The notes: generated by a model not told the origin, from the sequence alone. A stretch of DNA of 37,459 nt from an uncultured Pseudomonadota bacterium (GCA_946885605.1 CAMPGR010000023.1:1-37459), one strand, 5' to 3'. Positions 1 to 7,754 are shown, counted from the first letter of the stretch. A program made the numbers and translations.

Positions 1-511
1 GTTTCCCGTCGGTTCCGACCTCGCGCGCCACCCGCGAGACTTCCGACGCGAACGCGCCGAGCTGCCCCACCATCGTATTGACGACTTTCCCGATGCGCAG
101 GAATTCGCCGTGCAGCGGTCTGCCGTTGATTTCGAGGGAGAGTGTCTGGGAGAGGTCGCCTTTCGCGACCGATTCGATGACGCGCGCAATTTCAGCCGTT
201 GGCTGCACGAGATCGCCGATCAGCGTATTGATGGAGTCCGCACCCTCGCCCCACAGGCCGGTCGCCGTGGGCAGCTTCATGCGCTGATGTATCCGGCCTT
301 CCTTGCCCACCTCGTCCCGGATGCGCGCGATCTCGTCGGCGAACATTTCGTTCAACTCGACAACGTCGTTGAACGCGGCAGCGATTTCGCCATCGACGCC
401 GATGAGATCCATCGGCAGCCGCACGGAAAAATCCCCCTTCCTGTATGCCCGAAGCGCCTGCAACAGCACGCTGCGGTCGAGCACCCCCGGCGCAAAGTTC
501 ATGTCCGTCAT
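1..511 (-). CDS. HAMP-repeat sensor protein (probable hybrid histidine kinase), C-terminus outside window
   Basis: The first ~170 residues are visible; the gene runs off the left edge. Reading from the ATG at 511, the protein has no transmembrane segment. It contains repeating HAMP-type units with the phrases KGDFSVRLP, FNDVVELNE, GDLVQPTAEIARVIESVAKG and GEFLRIGKVVNTMVGQL. These are typical of the long soluble poly-HAMP hybrid histidine kinases (Nik1/osmosensor type), in which the HAMP ladder is followed by HisKA, HATPase and receiver domains. Those later domains are not in the window, so a chemoreceptor-like protein cannot be excluded. The start is supported by a GGAGG Shine-Dalgarno about 7 bases upstream. 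It is the last visible gene of a minus-strand group with a CheY-like receiver (892-1269) and a small exported protein, and probably phosphorylates one of the neighbouring receivers (inference). Confidence 0.8.
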   Translation of the reverse strand, partial: MTDMNFAPGVLDRSVLLQALRAYRKGDFSVRLPMDLIGVDGEIAAAFNDVVELNEMFADEIARIRDEVGKEGRIHQRMKLPTATGLWGEGADSINTLIGDLVQPTAEIARVIESVAKGDLSQTLSLEINGRPLHGEFLRIGKVVNTMVGQLGAFASEVSRVAREVGTDGK

Positions 512-639
512 GGTCCCGCCTCCAGCACGTTTGTTCTCGGCCACTCGCCCGCCGGCCGCCTTCTTATCCCGAAGCCCCGGAAACGCCTTTCTTCTCGGTA
601 TCAACGATTGAGAGTGCCCCGCATGCCCGCTCCTTCCTG

Positions 640-864
640 TTACTGCCCGCCACCGCGAATCTCCGCACGCTCGCCATTGCACAACGCAACCCACTCATCC
701 GGGCCGATGAGCGCGGGATGGATCTCTTCGTAGTACTGCAAGTGCACGTCGTACAGCGCCATCTCGACATGCCTCGTGCCGGCGGGCCGCAAGTCGCGCG
801 CAGCGAGCCCCGTCGCAAGCATGCACACCAGAGCCATACCGACGAGCACCAAGGTTCTTTTCAT
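640..864 (-). CDS. small exported protein of unknown function (74 aa)
   Basis: The predicted protein begins MKRTLVLVGMALVCMLATG and has a classic Sec signal peptide: two basic residues, a hydrophobic core of about 16 residues and an AA|RD-like cleavage site near residue 23. The mature part is only ~50 residues, with a tyrosine/histidine-rich stretch (LYDVHLQYYEEIHP) and one cysteine. I recognise no family. An in-frame ATG at 891, directly after the stop of the upstream receiver gene, would add nine residues and spoil the signal peptide, so 864 is preferred. A purine-rich GGGGAA lies about 9 bases upstream of it. It sits between a CheY-like regulator and a poly-HAMP sensor on the same strand, so a periplasmic accessory role in that signalling group is possible but unproven. 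Confidence 0.6.
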   Translation of the reverse strand: MKRTLVLVGMALVCMLATGLAARDLRPAGTRHVEMALYDVHLQYYEEIHPALIGPDEWVALCNGERAEIRGGGQ

Positions 865-891
865 GTGCGGTTCCCCGGAACAGAAGAGCAT

Positions 892-1269
892 TCAGGCGCC
901 ACGTGGCTGTGCGGGCATATCGCTCAGCACCGCGACCATCTCCTGGTACTCGGTGGATTTGTCGAAAAAGTAATCCGCGCCCTCGGCGATGCAGCGGTTT
1001 CGGATTTCGGGGTACGCCTCGTTTGTCAGCACGATGATCCGCGGCGGCGGATCGATGTGCTTCATCTCCTGCAGCGAGCGTATGCCGGCGCCATTGCGCA
1101 TGTGCACGTCGATGATGACTACGTCGGGCTTGAGCTGCCTCGCGAGCGCACCGCCTTCTTCTGCTTGCGCGGCTTCGGCCGAGATTTCCACGCCCTGGAT
1201 TCCCGCGAGCAACTGCTTCAGTCGTACCCGCACCACTGCAGAATCATCGACGATCAGGACCTTGCTCAT
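892..1269 (-). CDS. single-domain CheY-like response regulator receiver
   Basis: The 125-aa protein is one receiver (REC) domain with no output domain. The acidic pocket is DD at residues 8-9, the phospho-acceptor is Asp54 (VVIIDVHM), the conserved Thr is residue 82 (VLTNEA) and the Lys is residue 104 (FFDKSTEY). All catalytic positions are present, so it should accept a phosphate from a histidine kinase and pass the signal by protein-protein contact. It is transcribed toward the small exported protein and the HAMP-repeat sensor (1-511), its likely partner. Its upstream region has a TATCAT -10 box at 1299-1304 and a TGTAGC half-site ~70 bases further upstream, the arrangement also seen at the RR1, sRNA, glgC and RR2-kinase promoters. 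Confidence 0.9.
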   Translation of the reverse strand: MSKVLIVDDSAVVRVRLKQLLAGIQGVEISAEAAQAEEGGALARQLKPDVVIIDVHMRNGAGIRSLQEMKHIDPPPRIIVLTNEAYPEIRNRCIAEGADYFFDKSTEYQEMVAVLSDMPAQPRGA

Positions 1270-1298
1270 CCGAATGAAGCAGAACGGGAATTCGCTTC

Positions 1299-1374
1299 AT
1301 GATAACTCGCGGCATGCAAATGCAATATCGCCGAAACCGGAAGTTTTTGTCGTGATTCCGCGAGTCGGTGTAGC
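1299..1374 (-). promoter_or_regulatory. candidate promoter with TGTAGC half-site upstream of the CheY-like gene
   Basis: On the minus strand a TATCAT -10 hexamer (1304-1299) puts a start near 1292, 23 bases before the receiver gene. There is no convincing -35. About 79 bases upstream is a GCTACA half-site (1374-1369), followed toward the promoter by CGACAAAAA (1352-1344). The same order, GCTACA then CGACAAAAA then a -10 without a -35, recurs upstream of glgC and of the candidate sRNA. This is pattern matching by eye. Confidence 0.4.
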
Positions 1375-1418
1375 GATCCGGCGACGCCGCCCGCTGCCAT
1401 CCGCGGACAGCGTGTCGA

Positions 1419-2048
1419 TCAAGCGATCAATCGATGGCGTATGGCGTAGCGAACGAGTTCCGCGTTGGTGCCGACGCTCAATTTCCGGAGAATGCGCGCG
1501 CGGTAGGTGCTGACCGTGCTCGGGCTCACGAACATCTCCTTCGCAATCTCGTGTATCTGCATGCCGGATGCAATGAGCCACATCACTCGGTACTCCCTGT
1601 CCGACAGCGTTTCGTGCGGCGGCTGCTGAGTGTCGCCGATGGTGTCGAAAGCGAGTTTCTCCGCCAGCGCGGGACTTACGTACTTCCCGCCCTTGAGCAC
1701 TTTCCGGATCGCCGCGGTGAGCTCCTCGGACGCGCTCTGCTTGTTGATGTAGCCCGCGCCGCCCGCCTTCAGCACGCGGGTTGCGTGCAGCTCTTCCGGG
1801 TAGATGCTGAGGATGAGCACGGGGCGATCGGGAAACTCGCGCTTGATGTCCTTCAGCAACTCGATGCCGCTACGGCCGGGCATCGAATAATCGAGTATGG
1901 CGACATCCCAGGCATTGCGGCGCGCGAGTTCCAGCGCCTCGGCGCCGTTCTTCGCTTCCGCCACAACCATCAGCTCCGGGTCGGTGGCAAGAATCTGCTT
2001 CAATCCGTGTCGGACCACGGGATGGTCGTCTGCAATCAGAACTCTCAC
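1419..2048 (-). CDS. NarL/GacA (UvrY)-type response regulator, RR1
   Basis: The 209-aa protein has a REC domain (residues 1-120; acidic DD 7-8, phospho-acceptor Asp53 in ILDYSMPG, Lys103 in YINK) and a C-terminal LuxR-type helix-turn-helix (about 145-209, with LSDREYRVMWLIASG and VSPSTVSTYRARILRKL). Length and layout match the GacA/UvrY/NarL group, DNA-binding activators that dimerise on inverted repeats when phosphorylated. It is a close paralogue of RR2 (7893-8522), roughly 70% identical by eye and with the same length, so both may read the same DNA sites. No sensor gene is directly adjacent. The promoter has a TATAAT -10 at 2124-2129, with the perfect dyad 2208-2227 upstream of it, suggesting autoregulation. 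Confidence 0.92.
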   Translation of the reverse strand: MRVLIADDHPVVRHGLKQILATDPELMVVAEAKNGAEALELARRNAWDVAILDYSMPGRSGIELLKDIKREFPDRPVLILSIYPEELHATRVLKAGGAGYINKQSASEELTAAIRKVLKGGKYVSPALAEKLAFDTIGDTQQPPHETLSDREYRVMWLIASGMQIHEIAKEMFVSPSTVSTYRARILRKLSVGTNAELVRYAIRHRLIA

Positions 2049-2123
2049 GGCTGAGTATCCTTCGTTTTACAACGCTGACGTATCTGCGAACGGTGAAGCA
2101 GAACAACTCCGAGCCGAGCGCAA

Positions 2124-2129
2124 ATTATA
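2124..2129 (-). promoter_or_regulatory. -10 element of the RR1 promoter
   Basis: A perfect TATAAT on the minus strand, with a predicted start near 2117 and a ~70-base leader before RR1. No -35 resembling TTGACA lies at 17-18 bases, as expected for an activator-dependent promoter. The dyad at 2208-2227 is centred about 100 bases upstream. Confidence 0.45.
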
Positions 2130-2207
2130 CAAGCTGTATCATGGAAGGCCTGTGCGTTGCAGGCATGCGACACTTCGCGTTCGCTTCGCAGAGGAAAAGG
2201 CGCTTTC

Positions 2208-2227
2208 GTGTAGCGGGACCGCTACAC
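2208..2227. promoter_or_regulatory. 20-bp perfect dyad containing TGTAGC-N6-GCTACA (GacA-box-like operator)
   Basis: GTGTAGCGG and CCGCTACAC are exact reverse complements separated by GA. The outer hexamers are spaced by six bases. GacA/UvrY proteins are known to bind TGTAAG-N6-CTTACA, so this has the same architecture with altered inner bases. It lies between two divergent transcription units: RR1 (minus) and the candidate sRNA/kinase (plus). A second TGTAGC-N6-GCTACA is found at 9932-9949. Binding by RR1 or RR2 is inference. Confidence 0.6.
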
Positions 2228-2303
2228 GCCGTCGCGCGGCACCGACAAAAAAATCGCGATTGCCCGATATTTCGCGTTGCGCGCGCAGGTTTATCATTTT
2301 CCC

Positions 2304-2417
2304 ACTTCATGGCGGCACATGAGCTGCCGCAGGAAACCAGTTCCACCTTGCACACGCACGCCCCTCCCCTGTGCGTTTGTGAGTAGGAAGCCCCGGCGCC
2401 CGCCGGGGCTTTTTTTT
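2304..2417 (+). ncRNA. candidate structured small RNA ending in a strong terminator
   Basis: A strong plus-strand intrinsic terminator (2389-2417) has no plus-strand protein gene upstream of it; everything from 1 to 2048 is on the minus strand. A TATCAT -10 at 2292-2297 predicts a start at A2304. The transcript would be ~114 nt with three hairpins: GCGGCA/TGCCGC around 2312-2330; CACACGCAC pairing with GTGCG-TT-TGTG around a C-rich loop (CCCCTCCCC); and the terminator. Two GGA motifs fall in single-stranded parts. A GacA-box-like dyad is centred ~87 bases upstream, as is usual for Rsm/Csr-type RNAs, although two GGA motifs are few for that family. The C-rich loop could instead pair with ribosome binding sites. 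It could also be an attenuated leader of the kinase gene that follows. A short search found no coding potential. Confidence 0.5.
2389..2417 (+). terminator. rho-independent terminator
   Basis: AGCCCCGGCG (2389-2398) and CGCCGGGGCT (2401-2410) are perfect reverse complements, followed by a run of eight T. The opposite strand has no T-run, so it acts on plus-strand transcripts only. It ends the candidate sRNA and lies ~120 bases before the MASE1 kinase gene, which must have its own promoter or rely on read-through. Confidence 0.9.
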
Positions 2418-2535
2418 GGATCACGTTCACGCATCATGCTTCGCGGCGCCGCCAGCGGCGTGGGTATAATTCGTCTCGCTGCACGGCTCGACTTCTCCTG
2501 GTATTTACCACAACACAACAGCACGACGATTCGTG

Positions 2536-5211
2536 ATGCCACTTCCTGCTGAATCGGGCGCCGGTCCTGCACGAGACGCTCAGCGGTGGCGTGCGTGGAA
2601 GATTCCGGCTGCGCTCGCAAGACCGCACGCCCTCTATGTCCTGCAGCTCGTGCTGGTTGGCGCCGCCTATTTCGCAACCGCAAAGATCGCGCTGTTGCTC
2701 GCCATCCCGCCCGGCTATGCCACCGCCGTGTGGCCGCCGTCCGGCATCGGGCTCGCTGCAATGCTCATGCTGGGCAACAGGATGTGGCCCGCTGTGTGGG
2801 TGGGCGCGGCGCTCGTCAACTACTCGATCAGCGGCTCTGTGCTTGCGGCAGCCGTCATGGCCACTGGAAACACACTCGAGCCGGTGCTCGCGGCTGCGAT
2901 CATCCGCCGCTTCATCGGCGTGCCGTGGCATTTCGAGCGCGGCGAGGATGTCGCGACGTTTGTCGCGGCCGCGGTGTTGGGCGGCGCGCTCGCGGCAACG
3001 GTCGGGCTTGCGCCCCTTGCTTACATGCACGCCCTCGACCTGTCCGATCTCTTCTGGAACTGGCTCACGTGGTGGCTCGGCGACGCGGTCGGAATCGTGC
3101 TGGTCACGCCGCTGGTCATGAGCTGGTCCATGCGCGGCACCGTGACATGGACGCCGGAGCGCCTGCTGGAAGGCGCATGCCTCGCGGTCCTGATCATAGC
3201 GGCCGCGCACACTGTCTTCAGCTCGCAGAACCCGTATGAAGCGTACGCTTTGAAGTTTCTGGTCGTGCCGCTCGTGATCTGGCTCGCCTTTCGCTTCAGC
3301 CAACGGGAAGTGGTGACCGCCGCCTTCGTCGTGTGCCTTTACTCCATATGGGAAGCGTTTTCCTTTGGCAGTCCGTCAACCGGGGCGGCCAATCAGACCC
3401 TCCTCATTCTCGTCACCTTCAACAGCACCGCCGCAATCACGGGTCTCGTGCTGAGCGCCATCCTGAGCGAGCGCGGCCGCAACGTCACGGCGCTCAAGGC
3501 GAGCCGCGACGAGCTCGAAACGCGGGTGCGCGAGCGCACCATGGAGCTGCAGCGCGCGAACCGGGCGCTGCAGCTCGACATCGCCTCGCGCATGCGAACG
3601 GAGAAGCTGCTGCTCGAGAGCGAAGAGCGCTTCCGGCAGATGGTCGCAAGCGTCGTGGACTACGCGATCTTCATGCTGGACACCGACGGCCGCGTCGCAA
3701 GCTGGAACGCCGGCGCCGCGCGCATCAAGCGTTATACCGCCGAGGAGATCATCGGCCAGCATTTCTCATGCTTCTATCCGCGCGCCGACGTGGACAGCGG
3801 CAAGCCGTGGCGCCACCTCGAAGTGGCCTCGCTGGAGGGGCGCGTCGAGGACGAAGGCTGGCGGCTCCGCAAGGACGGCTCCACGTACTGGGCGAGCGTC
3901 GTGCTGACCGCGGTGCGTGACGCCTCCGGCAAACTCATCGGCTTCTCGGAGGTGACCCGCGACCTCACCGACCGGATGCGGGCCGAGGAGGAGCTGCGCC
4001 GTGGCGAAGCGCGATTCGGCGCCCTGGTGAACAGCGTGGTCGATTACGGCATCATCATGCTGGATCCGGACGGCCGCGTAAGCAGCTGGAACACCGGCGC
4101 CGAGCGCATCCTGGGCTACCGCCCCGACGAGATCATGGGGCGGCACTTCTCGCTTTTCTATTATCGCGAAGACGTGGAGCGCGGAAAGCCCCAGCGCGAG
4201 CTGGAGAGCGCCGCTTCCGCCGGCCGGCACGAGGACGAAGGCTGGCGCTTGCGCAAGGACGGCTCACGGTTCTGGGCGAATGTGATCGTGGCGGTGATAC
4301 GCGACAGCACGGGGCAGGTTTTGGGTTTCTCCAAGATCATGCGCGACCTGAGCGAGCGCAAGCGCCTGGAGGTGGAACTCATGGACGCGCGAGCCGCCGC
4401 GGAGCAGTCGAACCGCATGAAGACGGAATTCCTCGCGAAGATGTCGCACGAGCTGCGCACCCCGCTCAACAGCCTCCTCATTCTCGCGCGGCTGCTCGCG
4501 GATAATGCCGGCGGGAACCTCAACGCCAAGCAGGTGCAGTACGCGCAGACCATACATGCCGCGGGCACCGATCTGCTGGAGCTCATCAACGATTTGCTGG
4601 ACCTTGCCAAGATCGAGTCGGGGACCGTCACGCTCACCATGGAGCCGGAGCGCTTCACCGACGTGCGCGACTACACGCGTCACACGTTCGAGCGGACGGC
4701 GCACGACAAGGGGCTCGAGTTCGACATCACGATCGACGAGCGCCTGCCGCCTGCGCTGGTAACGGACGCCAGGCGGTTGCACCAGATCCTGCGCAACTTG
4801 CTCGCCAATGCGTTCAAATTCACGCACCAGGGACGTGTCGCGCTTGATATAGCGCTCGCAACTTCGGGATGGACACCGGGACATCCGCGCCTGGAAGCCG
4901 CGGACGCCGTCGTCGCGTTCTCCGTCTCGGACACCGGCATCGGCATACCGCCCGACAAGAAGGAGACTGTGTTCGAGGCGTTCCAGCAGCTCGACCAGGG
5001 CACGAGCCGCCAGTACGGCGGCGCCGGCCTGGGCCTGCCCATCTGCCGGGAGTTGACGCGCCTGCTGGGTGGAGAGCTGCAAGTGCAGAGCGAGCCGGGA
5101 CACGGCAGCACGTTCACGCTCTATCTTCCGCTCACGACGCCGGCCGCAGCGGGTTCGCAGCAGAACCAGGAAACGGAACGGCGCCCGCGTTCGTACAGCA
5201 TGCAGCGATGA
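2536..5211 (+). CDS. MASE1-PAS-PAS sensor histidine kinase
   Basis: This ~891-aa membrane sensor begins with a MASE1 domain: about eight hydrophobic segments in residues 30-310, with YFATAKIALLLA and AVWPPSGIGLAAMLMLG. A short coiled segment follows, then two closely similar PAS/PAC domains (about 363-480 and 490-610). The repeated phrases SVVDYxIxMLDxDGRVxSWN and DEGWRLRKDGS suggest an internal duplication. The kinase core has His638 in MSHELRTP, the N-box Asn758 (NLLANAFKF), Asp799 in DTGIGIP and a GGAGLGLPICREL G2 box, so it should be active. It has no receiver, and its partner is not identified. Translation may start at GTG 2533 or ATG 2536; neither has a good Shine-Dalgarno. It lies 43 bases before glgA on the same strand, possibly co-transcribed. 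Confidence 0.92.
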   Translation: MPLPAESGAGPARDAQRWRAWKIPAALARPHALYVLQLVLVGAAYFATAKIALLLAIPPGYATAVWPPSGIGLAAMLMLGNRMWPAVWVGAALVNYSISGSVLAAAVMATGNTLEPVLAAAIIRRFIGVPWHFERGEDVATFVAAAVLGGALAATVGLAPLAYMHALDLSDLFWNWLTWWLGDAVGIVLVTPLVMSWSMRGTVTWTPERLLEGACLAVLIIAAAHTVFSSQNPYEAYALKFLVVPLVIWLAFRFSQREVVTAAFVVCLYSIWEAFSFGSPSTGAANQTLLILVTFNSTAAITGLVLSAILSERGRNVTALKASRDELETRVRERTMELQRANRALQLDIASRMRTEKLLLESEERFRQMVASVVDYAIFMLDTDGRVASWNAGAARIKRYTAEEIIGQHFSCFYPRADVDSGKPWRHLEVASLEGRVEDEGWRLRKDGSTYWASVVLTAVRDASGKLIGFSEVTRDLTDRMRAEEELRRGEARFGALVNSVVDYGIIMLDPDGRVSSWNTGAERILGYRPDEIMGRHFSLFYYREDVERGKPQRELESAASAGRHEDEGWRLRKDGSRFWANVIVAVIRDSTGQVLGFSKIMRDLSERKRLEVELMDARAAAEQSNRMKTEFLAKMSHELRTPLNSLLILARLLADNAGGNLNAKQVQYAQTIHAAGTDLLELINDLLDLAKIESGTVTLTMEPERFTDVRDYTRHTFERTAHDKGLEFDITIDERLPPALVTDARRLHQILRNLLANAFKFTHQGRVALDIALATSGWTPGHPRLEAADAVVAFSVSDTGIGIPPDKKETVFEAFQQLDQGTSRQYGGAGLGLPICRELTRLLGGELQVQSEPGHGSTFTLYLPLTTPAAAGSQQNQETERRPRSYSMQR

Positions 5212-5254
5212 GGCCCCGCTTCGCACCGGGGTTCGTGCGGCTGCAGCGGAGTGC

Positions 5255-6733
5255 ATGGTGAACGGCGGCGCGCTCCGCGTACTCTTCGTCACGCCGGAGT
5301 GCGCGCCGCACGCGAAGGTCGGCGGACTGGCGGACGTCTCCGCCGCCCTGCCGGCCACGCTGCGTGACGCCGGACTCGACGTGCGGATGCTCCTCCCCGG
5401 CTATCCCGGCGTTCTCGCCGGCGCTGATGGCGCGCGGCCGGTTGCCGAATTTCCATCATTCCAGCCGTCTCCCGCTTCGCGGCTGCTCGAAGGCACGCAT
5501 GCGAGCGGCGTGCCGCTGCTCATCCTCGATCATCCGCCATACTACGTGCGCGATGGCGGGCCGTACCAGGACGAGAGCAACCGGGACTGGCCCGATAACG
5601 CGTTGCGTTTCGGTCTTCTTTCCCGAGTTGCGGCAGTATTGGGCAGCACGGCAACTCCGCTTTCCTGGCGCCCGCAGGTGGTCCATCTACACGATTGGCC
5701 CGCCGCGCTCGCCGCGGCTTACCTCCGCTATTCACGCGGCCCGCGTGCAGCGACCGTCCTGACCATCCATAACCTTGCTTTTCAGGGCAACTTCGAGGCC
5801 GCGGTGCACGGCATGCTCGCGCTGCCGGCGCAAACCTTTACGCCGGAGGGCCTCGAGTTCCATGGAAAGCTCTCCTTCCTGAAGGCCGGCCTCGTGTACG
5901 CGGACGCGGTCACGACGGTGAGCCCCTCTTATGTGAGGGAGATTCAGACAGAAGCGCACGGTGCGGGGATGCATGGAGTGCTGCACGCGCGACAGGCGGT
6001 GCTTCATGGCATCCTGAACGGAATCGACGAACGACAATGGAATCCGGCCACGGATGCGTACCTTCCGTTCCACTACGACAGTGACGCGCTTGCAAACAAG
6101 GTGCAGGTCAAGCGCGCGCTACGCGCCCGCGTCGATCTTCCTCCGGGCGAGCAAGACGTGCCCCTACTCGGGATGGTCGGCCGGCTCACGCATCAGAAGG
6201 GGGCGGATCTCCTCATTGCGGCCGCGCCGGAGTTGACGACCATCGCGCAGATCGTGGTCCTCGGCGCCGGGCAGCGGGAGCACGAGGAAGCGCTCTGCGA
6301 ACTTGCGGCGCGCTATCCCGATCGCATCGCGGTGAAGATCGGTTTCGACGAGGCGCTCGCGCACTGGATCGAGGCCGGCGTCGACATGTTTCTCATGCCG
6401 TCGCGCTTCGAGCCGTGCGGCCTCAACCAGATGTACAGCCAGCGCTATGGCACGCCGCCCGTTGCGCATGCCACCGGCGGCCTCGCCGACACCATAGTGG
6501 ATTGCACGCCTGCCACGCTTGCGGCCGCAACGGCGACGGGGTTCCTGTTCCGCGAGCCGAGCGCCGCAGCTTTCGCCGAGGCGGTGAGACGGGCGGTCGC
6601 CGCGTACCGCATGCCCGGCACGTGGCGGGCGCTGCAGCGAAACGGAATGACGCGCGATTTCAGCTGGGGTGCATCGGCTCGGCAGTATGCCGATCTATAC
6701 CGGCAGCTCGCACGCGTGCCCGCTCGGGGCTGA
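5255..6733 (+). CDS. glgA: glycogen synthase (ADP-glucose:glucan 4-alpha-glucosyltransferase)
   Basis: A 492-aa GT5-family enzyme that elongates glycogen with ADP-glucose in the cytoplasm; its length is normal for GlgA. The N-terminus has the substrate loop KVGGLADV (Lys21). Later come VVHLHDWPAALAAAYLRY, TIHNLAFQGNF, the nucleotide-binding GMVGRLTHQKGADLL and the C-terminal MPSRFEPCGLNQMYSQRYG block with the Glu and GG residues used in catalysis. An in-frame upstream extension is not GlgA-like, so the ATG at 5255 is chosen. It follows the MASE1 kinase and is convergent with glgC. The two genes overlap by 74 bases at their 3' ends, with the normal GlgA C-terminus encoded inside the overlap. 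Confidence 0.95.
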   Translation: MVNGGALRVLFVTPECAPHAKVGGLADVSAALPATLRDAGLDVRMLLPGYPGVLAGADGARPVAEFPSFQPSPASRLLEGTHASGVPLLILDHPPYYVRDGGPYQDESNRDWPDNALRFGLLSRVAAVLGSTATPLSWRPQVVHLHDWPAALAAAYLRYSRGPRAATVLTIHNLAFQGNFEAAVHGMLALPAQTFTPEGLEFHGKLSFLKAGLVYADAVTTVSPSYVREIQTEAHGAGMHGVLHARQAVLHGILNGIDERQWNPATDAYLPFHYDSDALANKVQVKRALRARVDLPPGEQDVPLLGMVGRLTHQKGADLLIAAAPELTTIAQIVVLGAGQREHEEALCELAARYPDRIAVKIGFDEALAHWIEAGVDMFLMPSRFEPCGLNQMYSQRYGTPPVAHATGGLADTIVDCTPATLAAATATGFLFREPSAAAFAEAVRRAVAAYRMPGTWRALQRNGMTRDFSWGASARQYADLYRQLARVPARG

Positions 6734-7661
6734 TCCGGTCGTCTGCGCGCGCGTTCCATTCGCTCAGTCCGCGGAAAAGCTCCGTGCGGGCCTCTCCGTG
6801 GATGGGCCACCGGCGGTTCCACAGATCAAAGCGCGGGTGCGGCCCGATGACGTCATTGCGCGCCGCTGCGAGGCTCGCGATCGTTCCCACGTCCCGCCAG
6901 TAACCGCGCTCCTCGTAAGGCTTCAGGCCCGGCACCTCGTTCCGCGTGAAGTCATACGCGAGGACGCGGTAGCGGCGTGTGAGGCCCGGCATGACATCGC
7001 TTCCGAAATCGACGGCGCCGCGGCGCTGCGCCGCTTCCAGCACGTTCACCAGAACGTCGGGCGCAAAAAGGTAATTGCCCATTGAAGCATGGGCTCGCGC
7101 AGGATCGTGCGGGGTCGCGACGGGGCGCTCGGGTTTCTCCTGGAATTCGCGAATCGAGCCGTCGGTGTCGGTCACCAGGACGCCGAACGATGAAGCCTCG
7201 TCGATCGGCACGGGTATCGCTGCGACCGTGACCTCCGCATTGCGCGCCGTGTGAAAATCGACCATCTGCCGCACGTCCATGCGATACACATGATCGGCGG
7301 CGAAAATCGCGACGAGGTCCGGGCGATGCCGCTCGATCAAGCTGAGGTTCTGATACACCGCGTCGGCCGTTCCCTTGAAACGCTCGCCCTCGCGTTCCTT
7401 CGGCAACACGATGCGGATAGCGCTCTCCGGGCCGTCCGACCACCGCGACCACGCGGTGGCGATGTGGCGCACCAGTGATTCCGGCTTGTACTGCCCCACG
7501 ACGTAAATCGGCGCGATCCCCGAGTTCACGAGGTTGCTGAGGACGAAATCGACGATGCGGTAACCGTTCACGAACGGCACCACGGGCTTGGGACTGTTTG
7601 CGGTCAGCGGGTAGAGGCGCGTGCCTTCGCCGCCGGCCAGGACGATCGCGAGTATCTTCAT
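6660..7661 (-). CDS. glgC: glucose-1-phosphate adenylyltransferase, lacking the C-terminal beta-helix domain
   Basis: GlgC makes ADP-glucose from ATP and glucose-1-phosphate. The nucleotidyltransferase domain is complete: LAGGEGTRLYPLT at the N-terminus, RIVDFVLSNLVNSGI, the FKGTADAVYQNL loop, the metal-binding Asp in FAADHVYRMD, the FQEKP lysine, ASMGNYLFAP, DFGSDVMPGL and GYWRDVGT. The protein stops at 333 aa, about 90 short of the usual ~420. After WPIHGEA no left-handed beta-helix hexapeptides are seen, and the last ~50 residues do not look like GlgC. Its 3' end runs 74 bases into glgA on the other strand. Either the enzyme is a natural short form or a deletion removed the regulatory/oligomerisation domain. 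The start is ATG 7661; upstream in-frame sequence is unlike the family. It is probably under a TGTAGC-bearing promoter. Confidence 0.88.
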   Translation of the reverse strand: MKILAIVLAGGEGTRLYPLTANSPKPVVPFVNGYRIVDFVLSNLVNSGIAPIYVVGQYKPESLVRHIATAWSRWSDGPESAIRIVLPKEREGERFKGTADAVYQNLSLIERHRPDLVAIFAADHVYRMDVRQMVDFHTARNAEVTVAAIPVPIDEASSFGVLVTDTDGSIREFQEKPERPVATPHDPARAHASMGNYLFAPDVLVNVLEAAQRRGAVDFGSDVMPGLTRRYRVLAYDFTRNEVPGLKPYEERGYWRDVGTIASLAAARNDVIGPHPRFDLWNRRWPIHGEARTELFRGLSEWNARADDRISPERARVRAAGIDRHTAEPMHPS

Positions 7662-7754
7662 CGGTATCCTGTTCTGGAGCTGCTGGGTTAGTGGGAAGCG
7701 CCGCCTGCAGGAGCTTCTTTCTCGTGACCCGACAAGGGGAAGCGACGCATGCTC

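Noticed and set aside
2244..2276. Possible minus-strand terminator (CGCGA/TCGCG stem followed by T7)
   Set aside because: The stem is only 5 bp with a 12-base loop, and no minus-strand gene lies upstream that needs it; the T-run is better explained as part of the recurring CGACAAAAA motif.
2125..2430. 101-codon minus-strand ORF in the gap between RR1 and the MASE1 kinase
   Set aside because: It reads through the terminator hairpin and the operator dyad, and its composition is not protein-like.
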